A DNA stretch of 64,000 bases from Pseudomonas bubulae (GCF_900618535.1 NZ_UYJA01000005.1:372001-436000), one strand, 5' to 3'. Counted from the first letter of the stretch, positions 1 to 9,048 are shown. The notes: a model not told the origin generated them from the sequence alone. Translations and numbers: made by a program.

Positions 1-244
1 TACCGACACCCTGCATGCGCACCAGCAAGCCGTCGGCGGTCATTTCACGCAGCGCACGGTTGATGGTCATGCGGCTGAAACCCAACTGGGTCACCAGTTC
101 GCTTTCAGATGGCACACGGTAATGCGGCGGCCAGTTTCCACTCTGGATCTGTTGAGTGATCATTTGCTTTACGCGGGCGTAAAGCGGGGCCGGGCTGTCG
201 CCCATGTGGGCGGCCAGCGGGGACACGACAGGCGGAGTCGACAC
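1..244 (-). CDS. hutC: HutC, GntR-family repressor of histidine utilisation (N-terminal part only, cut by window edge)
   Basis: This is the first 81 codons of a GntR/HutC-type transcription factor; the rest lies before base 1. The visible part is the winged-helix DNA-binding domain, with the typical stretch YARVKQMITQQI, then VPSESELVTQLGFSRMTI. HutC represses the hut genes until urocanate binds its C-terminal UTRA domain, which is not in this window. I chose the GTG start at 244 because AAGGA sits 6 bases before it; an ATG upstream at 261 is in another frame. It is divergent from hutF, and a likely operator lies between the two genes. Confidence 0.88.
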   Translation of the reverse strand, partial: MSTPPVVSPLAAHMGDSPAPLYARVKQMITQQIQSGNWPPHYRVPSESELVTQLGFSRMTINRALREMTADGLLVRMQGVG

Positions 245-307
245 AGGCAATCCTTGTTCATGAGTAAAGGGCGTAGCTTGCCGGAGTTTACCGGGCAGGC
301 AAACATC

Positions 308-323
308 TGTATATGTATATACA
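308..323. promoter_or_regulatory. Probable HutC operator between hutC and hutF
   Basis: The sequence TGTATATGTATATACA is a near-perfect palindrome with only the two central bases breaking symmetry. It matches the TGTATATACA core known for HutC sites in pseudomonads. It lies 27 bases before the hutF start and 64 bases from the hutC start, so one bound repressor could control both divergent genes. Assignment to HutC is inference from motif and position. Confidence 0.6.
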
Positions 324-350
324 AATAACAAGCTTTGGGGTACCGAACCG

Positions 351-1715
351 ATGTCTGTCTTCTTTGCCGAGCGCGCCCTGCTACCGACTGGCTGGTCTGC
401 CAATGTCCGAATCGAGGTGGGTGCCGATGGTTGCCTGACACAAATTACAGCCAATGCCGACGCGCACGGGGCAGAACGTTTGAGCGGCCCGCTGTTGCCG
501 GGCATGCCGAACCTGCACTCTCACGCGTTCCAGCGGGCCATGGCCGGTTTGGCCGAAGTGGCGGGCAACCCCAATGACAGCTTCTGGACGTGGCGCGACT
601 TGATGTATCGGCTCGTCGGAAAAATCAGCCCTGAACAACTCGGCGTCATTGCCCGTCAGTTGTACATCGAGATGCTCAAGGCCGGTTACACCTCGGTGGC
701 GGAATTCCATTATGTCCATCACGATCTGTCAGGGCAGCCCTATACCAACCCGGCTGAGCTGGCACTGCGAATTAGCGAAGCTGCACGCTCCACCGGCATT
801 GGCCTGACGTTGCTGCCGGTACTTTATAGCCACTCGGGTTTTGGCGGTCAGACACCCAACGACGGTCAGCGGCGCTTTATCAACAGCACCGAGCAATACC
901 TCAAATTGCAGCAACAGCTCAAGCCGCTACTGGCGCAACAGCCAGCGCAGACCCTGGGGCTGTGTTTTCACTCGTTACGCGCCGTTACTCCCGGGCAAAT
1001 AAACGCAGTGCTGGGCGCCAGCGACACAACCTGCCCGGTGCATATCCATATTGCCGAGCAACAAAAGGAAGTCGACGACTGCCTGAGCTGGAGCGGCAAG
1101 CGTCCGATCCAGTGGCTATATGACAATGTCGAAGTCGATTCGCGCTGGTGCCTGGTGCATGCCACCCACGCCAACGCAGACGAAGTTCAACTGATGGCGC
1201 AGAGCAAGGCCGTCGCCGGATTGTGCCTGACCACTGAAGCCAATCTGGGTGACGGTATTTTCCCGGCGGTGGATTACCTCGCTCAAGGCGGGCGCATGGG
1301 CATCGGTTCGGACAGCCATGTGTCACTGAGCGTGGTCGAGGAACTGCGCTGGCTGGAGTACGGCCAACGTTTGCGCGACCAACGCCGCAACCGGATGTAT
1401 CGCAGTGATCAGCCGATGGTCGGGCGTACGCTGTACGACGCCGCCCTGGCGGGTGGTGCACAAGCGATGGGGCAACCACTCGCTGGCTTGGCCGTTGGTC
1501 AACGCGCCGACTGGCTGGTGCTTGACGGCAACGACCCGTACCTGGCCACCGCACAGGACGACGCCATTTTAAACCGCTGGTTGTTTGCCGGCGGCGACCG
1601 CCAGATACGCAACGTGATGGTTAACGGCCAATGGGTAGTTCGCGACGGGCATCATGCCGATGAAGAGGCCAGCTGCCGCGACTTCACCCGTGTGCTACGC
1701 GAGTTGTTGGGGTAG
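351..1715 (+). CDS. hutF: Formimidoylglutamate deiminase HutF
   Basis: HutF converts N-formimino-L-glutamate to N-formylglutamate and ammonia in the five-step histidine degradation route. The 454-residue protein has the amidohydrolase metal site: H56 and H58 in NLHSHAFQ, a later HIHIAEQ segment, HATHA, and the metal-ligand aspartate in GIGSDSHVS. Length agrees with the family. The ATG at 351 has only a weak GGGG upstream but begins the conserved N-terminus (MSVFFAERALL). It is divergent from hutC and lies behind the operator at 308-323, so induction by urocanate is expected. Confidence 0.95.
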   Translation: MSVFFAERALLPTGWSANVRIEVGADGCLTQITANADAHGAERLSGPLLPGMPNLHSHAFQRAMAGLAEVAGNPNDSFWTWRDLMYRLVGKISPEQLGVIARQLYIEMLKAGYTSVAEFHYVHHDLSGQPYTNPAELALRISEAARSTGIGLTLLPVLYSHSGFGGQTPNDGQRRFINSTEQYLKLQQQLKPLLAQQPAQTLGLCFHSLRAVTPGQINAVLGASDTTCPVHIHIAEQQKEVDDCLSWSGKRPIQWLYDNVEVDSRWCLVHATHANADEVQLMAQSKAVAGLCLTTEANLGDGIFPAVDYLAQGGRMGIGSDSHVSLSVVEELRWLEYGQRLRDQRRNRMYRSDQPMVGRTLYDAALAGGAQAMGQPLAGLAVGQRADWLVLDGNDPYLATAQDDAILNRWLFAGGDRQIRNVMVNGQWVVRDGHHADEEASCRDFTRVLRELLG

Positions 1716-1728
1716 GTGCATAACACCT

Positions 1729-1816
1729 TGTGGGAGCGGGCTTGCTCGCGATGGCTACGACGCGGTCTATCTGTCAAACCACGGCGATCCAATCGCGAGC
1801 AAGCCCGCTCCCACAA
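1729..1816. repeat. REPIN: inverted pair of GTGGGAGCGGG repetitive palindromes
   Basis: Two copies of the GTGGGAGCGGGCTTGCTCGCGA element face each other around a short divergent spacer. The unit lies between the convergent ends of hutF and recQ, where such elements normally sit. The same family recurs at about 4981, 9983, 11353, 23003, 24228, 27511, 37733, 40759 and 48434. Confidence 0.9.
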
Positions 1817-1834
1817 CACCCACAGGTAGTTGGA

Positions 1835-3772
1835 TTACAGACCGTTCAGATGCTTCGCAGCCCAATCGCGAACCTCGGCATAGGGATAATTTTCCAACGC
1901 TGCAAACCCCGGAATGGCCCGCGCTTTCATCTTGGTGAACATCGGCACACTGATCCCGCATAAAAACCGGGTCAGGCGTTCTGCCGGGGGATAACTTCCT
2001 GCGTCTTCCTGATGCCTGTGGATAAAAGCGCCACACAGTGCTTCAACGTTTTTATCCTCAAGCGGCGCCAGCGCGGGGGGCTCCGGTAAACGCGCCACCT
2101 GTCCTGCGCATACCGAGCAATGCCCGCACTGCCGTGGTGCCTGGTCATCGCCAAAATACCGGGCCAATCGGTAGCTCAGACAGGTATCACTGGCAAACAG
2201 CGCCAGCATTGCGTGAATCCGCTTGATCTCGCCGCTCTCGTGGGCACAGAAGTAAGCATGCAGCTCCTGGCTTAATGCCTCGGCATCAAAATCGCTCACC
2301 AGCAGGCTGTAGACCTCGGTCATCTGCTTGCTTTCAAGCTCGATCCAACCCTTCTCCTGAAAATAATCCAGCGCCTTGACCACCCGATTGCGATCGGCCT
2401 GATGCTGCCCGTACAGGGTATCGAAATTTACCGTGGCCCAGGTTCTGGCGCGGGTGGAGGTCTGAATGATGGCCGAGACAAATTGCTGACGTTCACCTTC
2501 GAATTTGGCCAGTAATACCTCGGGCTCGATCAGGAATTTGAAACGATACTCGGCAAAGTAGGCATAGCGCGGTGCTATCAAGCCGCGCAACTCCAGCTGC
2601 ACCAGCAAGGTTTTAAGTGGTAGCTGACGAATATTGCTCTGATCGGACAACGGCAGCAGCATAAATTCCCACTGCCCTTCAGGTATTGCTCCACGCAACT
2701 CCTCAAGTACACAGCGAATACCCGCAAGCTCGGGCGTGTCGCCATACACAAAGTTTTCCAGCACGTTAAGGCTGTCGCGGTTGGCCAGCACCAGACAGTC
2801 GGAGGGCTGGCCATCACGCCCGGCGCGACCGATTTCCTGGCTATAGTTTTCAATCGATTTGGGCAGGTCGAAATGCACCACATTGCGGATATCGCTTTTA
2901 TCGATACCCATCCCGAAGGCGATGGTGGCGACGATGCAGTTCAGCTGCCCGCCCATGAACTGGCGCTGAATGCCCTCGCGCTGCTCATGGGGCAAACCGG
3001 CGTGATAAGCATTGGCACTGATACCGTGCTGGCTGAGGTGCTCGGCAATCTGCTCGGCGGTCCGTTGCAATGTGACATAGACGATGCTCGGCTGGCCGAT
3101 GCGCCCGTTCATCCACTGCACCAGGCGCTGGCGCTTTGCCGCGCCGCTGACCGGCTCAACCCACAGGTTGAGGTTGGCGCGATAGAAGCCGGTGGTGATC
3201 ACATCCGTCTCGGCAATCGCGAACTTGGCCTGCATGTCCGCGATCACATTGGGCGTGGCGGTCGCTGTAAGCAGCAAGGCTTGGGGGATATTGAACTGGC
3301 GCTGGTAGTCTGGAAGTTTCAGATAATCAGGGCGAAAGTTATGCCCCCATTCAGAAATACAGTGGGCTTCATCCACCACCAGCAGTGAAATCGGTACTTG
3401 CTGCAAAAAGTTACGGAAGCGCTCGTTTTTCAGGCGCTCGACCGAAATCATCAGGATCTTCAATTCGCCCGCTTTGGCCCGGGCCATCACGGCACTGGCG
3501 TCCTCACGACTTTGCGCGGAATCAATACTGGCGGCGGCAATGCCGTGGCGCTGCAAAAAAGCCAGTTGGTCCTGCATAAGAGCCAACAGCGGCGAAACCA
3601 CCAGCGTCAGGTGGGGCAACAGCAGCGCCGGCAGTTGATAACACAACGACTTGCCCGAGCCCGTGGGGAAAATCGCTGCCGCCGAACGCCCGGCCAAAAC
3701 AGCACTGACCACCGCCTCTTGCCCGGCACGAAATTGTGGATAACCGAAAACCTGTTCCAGGGTGTTGTACAT
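1835..3772 (-). CDS. recQ: RecQ-family ATP-dependent DNA helicase
   Basis: This is a superfamily 2 3'-5' DNA helicase of 645 residues. Walker A is TGSGKS with K41, the Walker B box is DEAH at 134-137 followed by CISEWGHNFRPDY, and motif VI reads QEIGRAGRDG. A later cysteine set (a lone C then CGHCSVC) is the zinc-binding part of the RQC region. The C-terminal 90 residues do not look like a standard HRDC domain. Reading could start 8 codons earlier (3796), but GGAG lies 8 bases before the ATG at 3772, so I use that. It probably acts in recombination repair or fork restart. Some pseudomonads have more than one RecQ. Confidence 0.9.
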   Translation of the reverse strand: MYNTLEQVFGYPQFRAGQEAVVSAVLAGRSAAAIFPTGSGKSLCYQLPALLLPHLTLVVSPLLALMQDQLAFLQRHGIAAASIDSAQSREDASAVMARAKAGELKILMISVERLKNERFRNFLQQVPISLLVVDEAHCISEWGHNFRPDYLKLPDYQRQFNIPQALLLTATATPNVIADMQAKFAIAETDVITTGFYRANLNLWVEPVSGAAKRQRLVQWMNGRIGQPSIVYVTLQRTAEQIAEHLSQHGISANAYHAGLPHEQREGIQRQFMGGQLNCIVATIAFGMGIDKSDIRNVVHFDLPKSIENYSQEIGRAGRDGQPSDCLVLANRDSLNVLENFVYGDTPELAGIRCVLEELRGAIPEGQWEFMLLPLSDQSNIRQLPLKTLLVQLELRGLIAPRYAYFAEYRFKFLIEPEVLLAKFEGERQQFVSAIIQTSTRARTWATVNFDTLYGQHQADRNRVVKALDYFQEKGWIELESKQMTEVYSLLVSDFDAEALSQELHAYFCAHESGEIKRIHAMLALFASDTCLSYRLARYFGDDQAPRQCGHCSVCAGQVARLPEPPALAPLEDKNVEALCGAFIHRHQEDAGSYPPAERLTRFLCGISVPMFTKMKARAIPGFAALENYPYAEVRDWAAKHLNGL

Positions 3773-3896
3773 CACTGTCACTCCATTGACCGCCACACGC
3801 GCAAAACTTTAACGCCAAGTTTGCAGACGATCGAGAAAAGGTCGGGGCAAATTGAGAGAGGATGATACAGGTGTGTTTTGAAATTACCCGATATCA

Positions 3897-4235
3897 CTAG
3901 TGCAGACGCTTCTTCGCGGCGATATAGACAGCATTGTCATCACGACGACCGACACCAAGCACCAGAACTATCAGACGGTTATCAATCACTTCATACACCA
4001 GCCTCACCCCGCTGGCACGCAGCTTGATTTTGTAACAGTTCGGCATATTCCTGAGCCCGGCGGCTGGAACCTTTGGGGACAACAAACGGCACTTGAGCTT
4101 CTTTAGTAGCTGGATCTGGAGCACCTTATCCAGCTTTTCCAGCTCCTTTTTTGCTTCAATTTCGAACTCAAGGGTATAAGTCTTGATTGCATCTGCCTGC
4201 GACTCAGTTTTTCTCGGCAGTTGCGATGAGCTCAT
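3897..4235 (-). CDS. RelE/ParE-superfamily toxin of a type II toxin-antitoxin module
   Basis: A basic protein of 112 residues resembling RelE/StbE mRNA-interferase toxins: KTYTLEFEIEAKKELEKLD at the front, then a lysine-rich helix, YKIKLRASGVRLVYEV and a C-terminal VLGVGRRDDNAVY strand. The family cuts mRNA at the ribosome until blocked by its antitoxin. The chosen ATG (4235, MSSSQL) overlaps the antitoxin 3' end by 32 bases and has AAGG 9 bases upstream; the conserved fold only begins about 17 residues in. It follows the antitoxin in the same transcript. Confidence 0.8.
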   Translation of the reverse strand: MSSSQLPRKTESQADAIKTYTLEFEIEAKKELEKLDKVLQIQLLKKLKCRLLSPKVPAAGLRNMPNCYKIKLRASGVRLVYEVIDNRLIVLVLGVGRRDDNAVYIAAKKRLH

Positions 4236-4473
4236 CAATTTCGACCTTGATTGTAGGATTGCCACGCCGCTCTTTGACCAACCTGGCCAATTCAGCGTCG
4301 TCGATCATCTCCAGCAACAGCTCGTAGCGCTCAGGGGAAAGAATATAAAACGCAGGTTCGTTACGATTGAGAATGACCATTGGGTCACCACCGCTTTCAC
4401 GATAAGTACCCATAGGGTCTTTTTTCAGATCTGTTACTGACGCAGCGACTTTAGCGAGCATGGCGAATGTCAT
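4204..4473 (-). CDS. Phd/YefM-family antitoxin
   Basis: An 89-residue acidic protein with the Phd/YefM N-terminal DNA-binding fold (VAASVTDLKKDPMGTY, then GGDPMVILNRNEPAFYILSPERYELL) and a C-terminal helical tail (IDELIATAEKN) that would wrap the toxin. Antitoxins of this type neutralise the partner and repress their own operon. The ATG at 4473 is preceded by GAGG at a 7-base distance. The gene precedes the toxin and their ends overlap, the usual translationally coupled arrangement. Confidence 0.85.
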   Translation of the reverse strand: MTFAMLAKVAASVTDLKKDPMGTYRESGGDPMVILNRNEPAFYILSPERYELLLEMIDDAELARLVKERRGNPTIKVEIDELIATAEKN

Positions 4474-4626
4474 GATATGGCCTCATGCCTATGTATACGG
4501 AAAGACTCATCTGCTAAATCTGTAAGCTGCTGAGCCAACACAATCAAGCACTAAAAATAGCACTTTTAACAGCGCCATAAAAGACACTCCAACAAACGCT
4601 CACACTGAAAATCGGGACAATGAATA

Positions 4627-4977
4627 ATGAACCTCGCCCCAGACCTCCCGGATACCCCAACCCTGCGTGAGCTGCTGCAGCTGCTGCACGAAGAAATCGG
4701 CTTGCCGGAACACAAGACCATCAGCCTCAAGACCGCGATCAATGCTGATTTGGGCTGCAATGGCGCGGATGCCCAGCATTTGATAGAAGCCCTGGAAGAA
4801 CGTTTTGGCCTGGAACTGGCGGACTACGATGCCTATCGCTATTTCCAGCCCGCCGGTAATGACCCGCACCTCAAGCGCAAGGCCAAGGGTCGGGAAAGCA
4901 AAGTACCGCTGACCATCGGTATGCTCTACGCGGCGATCTGCAGCGGACAGTGGGATACCCAAGGCCTGGAGGCCTAG
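4627..4977 (+). CDS. DUF1493-like (acyl-carrier-protein-like) protein
   Basis: A 116-residue soluble protein. The central part, DLGCNGADAQHLIEALEERFGLEL followed by YFQPAG, resembles DUF1493 proteins, whose fold resembles acyl carrier proteins. In true carriers a serine follows the conserved aspartate (DSL); here the loop reads GADA, so no phosphopantetheine attachment site is visible. It stands alone between the toxin-antitoxin pair and a REPIN, with no fatty-acid or polyketide genes nearby. Function unknown; the family assignment is from recall of the motif. Confidence 0.65.
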   Translation: MNLAPDLPDTPTLRELLQLLHEEIGLPEHKTISLKTAINADLGCNGADAQHLIEALEERFGLELADYDAYRYFQPAGNDPHLKRKAKGRESKVPLTIGMLYAAICSGQWDTQGLEA

Positions 4978-4980
4978 GCA

Positions 4981-5068
4981 TGTGGGAGCAGGCTTGCTCG
5001 CGATGCAGACGCTGCGGTTTTGTCTGATTCACCGCCGCGATGCCATCGCGAGCAAGCCCGCTCCCACA
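4981..5068. repeat. REPIN (TGTGGGAGCAGG variant)
   Basis: A REP pair facing each other, the left copy carrying one base change (GAGCAGG for GAGCGGG). It sits between the convergent DUF1493-like gene and pckA, immediately before the pckA terminator. Confidence 0.9.
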
Positions 5069-5098
5069 GGATGTATACCCACAGAAAAATTCAGGCAC

Positions 5099-5133
5099 AA
5101 AAAAGCCGCCTTTTCAGGCGGCTTTTTTGTGGA
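5099..5133. terminator. Rho-independent terminator, serving pckA (and bidirectional)
   Basis: AAAAAAGCCGCC, a 4-5 base loop, then GGCGGCTTTTTT: a GC-rich stem flanked by A and T runs on both sides, so it can stop transcription from either strand. Confidence 0.9.
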
Positions 5134-5153
5134 TCAACACACTGACCGAATAC

Positions 5154-6695
5154 TTACGCCTTCGGGCCGGCTGCCTTGATCGCGTCGCTGACGTCGAACT
5201 TCTTGAAGTTCTCTACGAACAGGCCGGCCAATGCTTTGGCAGCTTCGTCGTAGGCAGTTTTGTCAGCCCAGGTGTTGCGCGGGTTGAGCAGTACAGTCTC
5301 AACGCCCGGTACGGCTTTAGGCACGTCCAGGTTGATGATGTCCAGGTGCTCGGTTTCAGCGCCGATCAGAGCACCGCTCTGGATCGCAGCAATCACCGCA
5401 CGGGTGGTCGGGATGTTGAAGCGCTTGCCAACGCCGTAGCCACCGCCGGTCCAGCCGGTGTTAACCAGGTACACCTTGGAGCCGAAGCCACGGATGCGCT
5501 TGATCAGCAGCTCTGCGTATTCACCGGCCGGACGCGGGAAGAACGGTGCGCCAAAGCAGGTGGAAAAAGTCGACTTGATGCCGCTGCCTGAACCCATTTC
5601 AGTCGAGCCCACCAGTGCGGTGTAGCCAGACAGGAAGTGGTAGGCCGCTTGCTCTTCGCTGAGGATCGACACAGGTGGCAGTACGCCTGTCAGGTCGCAG
5701 GTCAGGAAGATCACAGCGTTTGGTTCGCCGCCCAGGTTCTTCTCGGAACGCTTGGCAACGTGCTCCAGCGGGTAAGCGGCGCGGCTGTTCTGGGTCAGGC
5801 TGACATCGGCATAGTCAGGGTGACCGGCAGCGTCGAGCACAACGTTTTCCAGAACAGCGCCGTGCTTGATGGCTTTCCAGATAACCGGCTCGTTCTTCTC
5901 CGACAGGTCGATGCACTTGGCATAGCAACCGCCTTCGATGTTGAACACCACGCCTTCGCCCCAACCGTGTTCGTCGTCACCGATCAGGTAACGGCTTTCA
6001 TCGGCGGACAGGGTGGTTTTACCGGTACCGGACAGACCGAAGAACAGGGTCACGTCGCCTTCTTCGCCAATGTTGGCAGCGCAGTGCATCGGCAGTACGT
6101 CAGCAGCAGGCAGCAGGAAGTTCTGTACCGAGAACATGGCTTTTTTCATTTCACCGGCGTAACGCATGCCGGCGATCAGCACTTTTTTCTGGGCGAAGTT
6201 GATGATCACGCAACCGTCAGAGTTGGTGCCATCACGCTCAGGCACGCACTCGAAGTTGGCCACGTTAAGCACTTGCCACTCATCACGACCGGCAGGGTTG
6301 TACTTGGCCGGGTTGATGAACAGGCAACGACCGAACAGGTTCTGCCAGGCAGTCTGGGTGGTCATTTTCACGGCCAGGTAGTGGTCTTCGGAAGCACCTA
6401 CATGCACGTGGGAAACGAAATGCTCTTGCGCGTTGTTGAACGCCTCGACGCGGTCCCACAGGGCATCGAACTTGTCGGCCGGGAACTTGCGGTTGATCGG
6501 GCCCCAGGCAATGGCAGCCTGAGTGGACGGTTCTTCAACAATGAAGCGGTCAGCCGGCGAACGGCCTGTACGGTGGCCAGTTTCGACAACCAGTGCGCCA
6601 TTGTCGGCAAGCACGCCTTCACCACGGTTCAGGGCTTCTTTGACCAGATCGTCGATGCTCAGATCGGTGTACACGGCGTTATTAGCTTGCGTCAT
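5154..6695 (-). CDS. pckA: Phosphoenolpyruvate carboxykinase (ATP)
   Basis: Makes phosphoenolpyruvate and CO2 from oxaloacetate and ATP, the first committed step of gluconeogenesis from organic acids. The 513-residue protein has the kinase P-loop GLSGTGKT at 220-227, the adjacent metal/oxaloacetate residues in SADESRYLIGDDEHGW, and an early HRTGRSPADRF substrate loop (41-51). Length fits the ATP-dependent family. The ATG at 6695 begins a typical N-terminus, MTQANNAVYTDLS. A terminator lies at 5099-5133. Confidence 0.97.
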   Translation of the reverse strand: MTQANNAVYTDLSIDDLVKEALNRGEGVLADNGALVVETGHRTGRSPADRFIVEEPSTQAAIAWGPINRKFPADKFDALWDRVEAFNNAQEHFVSHVHVGASEDHYLAVKMTTQTAWQNLFGRCLFINPAKYNPAGRDEWQVLNVANFECVPERDGTNSDGCVIINFAQKKVLIAGMRYAGEMKKAMFSVQNFLLPAADVLPMHCAANIGEEGDVTLFFGLSGTGKTTLSADESRYLIGDDEHGWGEGVVFNIEGGCYAKCIDLSEKNEPVIWKAIKHGAVLENVVLDAAGHPDYADVSLTQNSRAAYPLEHVAKRSEKNLGGEPNAVIFLTCDLTGVLPPVSILSEEQAAYHFLSGYTALVGSTEMGSGSGIKSTFSTCFGAPFFPRPAGEYAELLIKRIRGFGSKVYLVNTGWTGGGYGVGKRFNIPTTRAVIAAIQSGALIGAETEHLDIINLDVPKAVPGVETVLLNPRNTWADKTAYDEAAKALAGLFVENFKKFDVSDAIKAAGPKA

Positions 6696-6814
6696 GAGGT
6701 TCCCCGTCGGCCATTGGCCGAGTGCGCCAAACGTTTTGTAGTAGAAAAGTTTGCACTACTACCGCGAAAAAAGTGGGCCGGATTATGCCAGAAAACCCCA
6801 AAAAGAGTAGGCCC

Positions 6815-6853
6815 CACCTGTCAGAACCGCGCAAGAACGGGCTTTGACAGGTG
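6815..6853. terminator. Inverted repeat after hslO
   Basis: CACCTGTCA and TGACAGGTG form a perfect 9-bp stem around a 21-base interior, 22 bases beyond the hslO stop. In the hslO direction no long T run follows, so it may be a weak terminator or an mRNA 3'-end stabiliser. Confidence 0.45.
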
Positions 6854-6874
6854 TTTTACCTGAGCTGAAACGTT

Positions 6875-7777
6875 TTAGTGATGAGTGCCTGAAGGGGATT
6901 CAACACCTGCGCCAGCGAACAATTGATCGACATCTGCTGCATCAAACAGGTAACGCTCGTTGCAGAACTGGCAATCGATTTCGATATGACCGCCATGCTC
7001 GGTCACCAGATTGAGCGCATCGGCATGACCCAGGCTGGTCAGGGCATTGCCCGAACGCTCACGGGAGCAACTGCACTTGAATTCAATGGCCTGATTATCA
7101 AACAGGCGCACGGTTTCTTCGTGATACAAACGGTGCAGGATGGTCTCGTTATCCAGCCCCAGCAGCTCTTCTGATTTGAGCGTATCGCCCAGCATCAGCA
7201 GGCGGTCCCAGCTGTCGACGCGCTCGTCTTCATCCTTGACCACATCGGCAGGCAACTGCTGCAGGAACATGCCCCGCGCACGCTGGCCATCAGCAACCAG
7301 CCAGAAGCGGGTCGGCACTTGCTCGGACATCACGAAGTAATTGGTGAAGCAGTCAGCCAGGGTTTCGCCGTTCAGGTCCACGATGCCCTGGTAGCGCTTG
7401 CCGACCACCGGATCGATGGTAATGGCCAGTACGCCGTTGGGCAGCAGGTCAGCCAGCGTGGCATCGGCAGCAATTTGGTCGGCGTCAAAACGGGCCAGGC
7501 CGCGTATTTCCCGGTCGCTGGTGCATTCGATCATCAGCAGCGGCACCGGGCCTTCGGAACGGGCCTGCAGGCTCAGCAAGCCATCGATTTTCTGGTTGCC
7601 CACCAGCAACGCAGCCGCAGCCATCAGCTCGCCCAGCAATTGCTGGACCGGCTGTGGATAAGCGTGCTTGGCCAACACGTCAGCGTAGCTGTGCTCCAAC
7701 GAGGCCAGTTCGCCGCGGGCGTCGCTGGTATCGAACATAAAGCGTTGTGTGGCATCGGTTTTGTGTAAGTCGGACAT
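6875..7777 (-). CDS. hslO: Hsp33, redox-activated chaperone
   Basis: A 300-residue holding chaperone switched on by oxidation. The C-terminal zinc centre is intact: C235 and C237 (CSC) with C269 and C272 (CQFC); oxidation of these cysteines releases zinc and unfolds a linker to expose client-binding surface. The reading frame is open back to a TTG at 7804, but the usual N-terminus (MSDLHKTDATQRF) starts at the ATG at 7777. It lies downstream of hslR on the same strand, matching the known heat-shock pairing of these genes. Confidence 0.95.
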   Translation of the reverse strand: MSDLHKTDATQRFMFDTSDARGELASLEHSYADVLAKHAYPQPVQQLLGELMAAAALLVGNQKIDGLLSLQARSEGPVPLLMIECTSDREIRGLARFDADQIAADATLADLLPNGVLAITIDPVVGKRYQGIVDLNGETLADCFTNYFVMSEQVPTRFWLVADGQRARGMFLQQLPADVVKDEDERVDSWDRLLMLGDTLKSEELLGLDNETILHRLYHEETVRLFDNQAIEFKCSCSRERSGNALTSLGHADALNLVTEHGGHIEIDCQFCNERYLFDAADVDQLFAGAGVESPSGTHH

Positions 7778-7922
7778 AAGAATAGAGTTCTGAATTGGTG
7801 ACAAAATGTGTAAGCGCCATTAAATATCGTGCAGGTCTGATGACCCTATATGGCGCCATACCTGAATGATTACAAGCTATGCAGCCACGGACTCGACGTA
7901 CGGCTTGCGGGCCCTGGCCAGC

Positions 7923-8330
7923 TCACTCGCCCCCACTGGCGTCATGAAACTGATGCAGTTGGCGCCGCTGCTTCTTGGTCGGTTTGCCATCAGTCGTGAT
8001 GCCCATGGCCCCGGATTTGCGCATGGCAGCCGCGTTTTCGCGCTTGGCGATGCTTTGTTCGGTTTCGGCGTACAGCAATTGGGCTTCAGGGGCGCCACGG
8101 CGGACCACAGACAGCGCTTTGACTTCGACAGTGCGCTCTTCAAGGCCAACACGAATTTGCAGTTCATCGCCCAGGCGAGGTTCTTTGCTCGGCTTGCAGC
8201 GCTCACCCCGGCAATGCACCTTGCCGCTTTCAATCGCGGCCTTGGCCAGTGCCCGGGTCTTGTAAAAACGCGCCGCCCAGAGCCACTTATCCAGGCGAAC
8301 CTTGTCGTCCTCTTCCTGCTTTTGCGCCAC
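7923..8330 (-). CDS. hslR: Hsp15 (HslR), S4-domain ribosome-associated heat-shock protein
   Basis: A 135-residue basic protein with an N-terminal S4 RNA-binding domain (VRLDKWLWAARFYKTRALAKAAIESGKV) and a lysine/arginine-rich C-terminal tail. Hsp15 binds 50S subunits that still carry a nascent chain and helps recycle them. An overlapping frame (7877-8233) is a shadow. It is upstream of hslO with a 145-base gap, so co-transcription is likely. Confidence 0.92.
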   Translation of the reverse strand: MAQKQEEDDKVRLDKWLWAARFYKTRALAKAAIESGKVHCRGERCKPSKEPRLGDELQIRVGLEERTVEVKALSVVRRGAPEAQLLYAETEQSIAKRENAAAMRKSGAMGITTDGKPTKKQRRQLHQFHDASGGE

Positions 8331-8565
8331 TGGAATTCCTCTTCACTTGAATAGTCAGAACTGTACTACTACTTGCAATGAACAACTGAAGCATTCGTCC
8401 CGATAGAATGCCTGCCTGCCGAGTAGCGGACACGCAGATAACTGTCGCCATTTGCTGAATATTCTGCGTGAATGCTCTTTGTACATTGCCAAATCGGCAT
8501 CGCCGATTGCTTTACCTGCAGGGTTCCTCCTGCGGCCTGAATACGTTAATCGCTGGTTACTTATA

Positions 8566-9048
8566 TTGAAGACTTTTGATCACTTGACCGTTGTCGGTCT
8601 GCGCGAGTGGGTGGCGCTTCCCGATTTGGGAGTCGCCGGCCTGCGCGCGAAAATCGACACCGGTGCCAGTACTTCCAGCCTGCACGCTACCGAAATCGAG
8701 CCTTTTGTGCGCGACGGTGTCGAGTGGGTACGTTTCAATGCCCACCTGGGCACCCTGGTACAACTGCGTCACCGTCACTGTGAAGCGCCTTTGGTGGCAA
8801 TTAAAACCATTAAAAGCTCCAATGGCCACACCCAGGTTCGCTATGTGATCCGCACCGGCCTGGCGCTGGGTGATAGGGTCTGGCCGGTCGAGTTCACCCT
8901 CGCCTGCCGCAAATCGATGCGTTATCGCTTGTTGCTGGGCTCAAAAGCGTTGATCGACGGCCAATTGGTCGTCAACCCTGCACTAAAATATGTACAAGAC
9001 AAGCCGGAATTCCCGGTCACTACTACCTCTGCCACAGGTGTTGCATGA
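8566..9048 (+). CDS. rimB: RimB-like retropepsin-type protease ("ATP-dependent zinc protease" family)
   Basis: A 160-residue protein with a retroviral-type aspartic protease signature, DTGA at 31-34 in LRAKIDTGASTSS, and a second half with LLLGSKALIDG. In P. fluorescens the rimA-rimB-rimK system adjusts ribosomal protein S6 glutamylation, RimB being the protease partner of RimK. I use the TTG at 8566 (KTFDHLTVVGLREWV); the frame continues open to another TTG at 8452, but those residues look non-coding and neither start has a convincing ribosome-binding site. Its stop overlaps the rimK start (ATGA). Confidence 0.8.
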   Translation: MKTFDHLTVVGLREWVALPDLGVAGLRAKIDTGASTSSLHATEIEPFVRDGVEWVRFNAHLGTLVQLRHRHCEAPLVAIKTIKSSNGHTQVRYVIRTGLALGDRVWPVEFTLACRKSMRYRLLLGSKALIDGQLVVNPALKYVQDKPEFPVTTTSATGVA

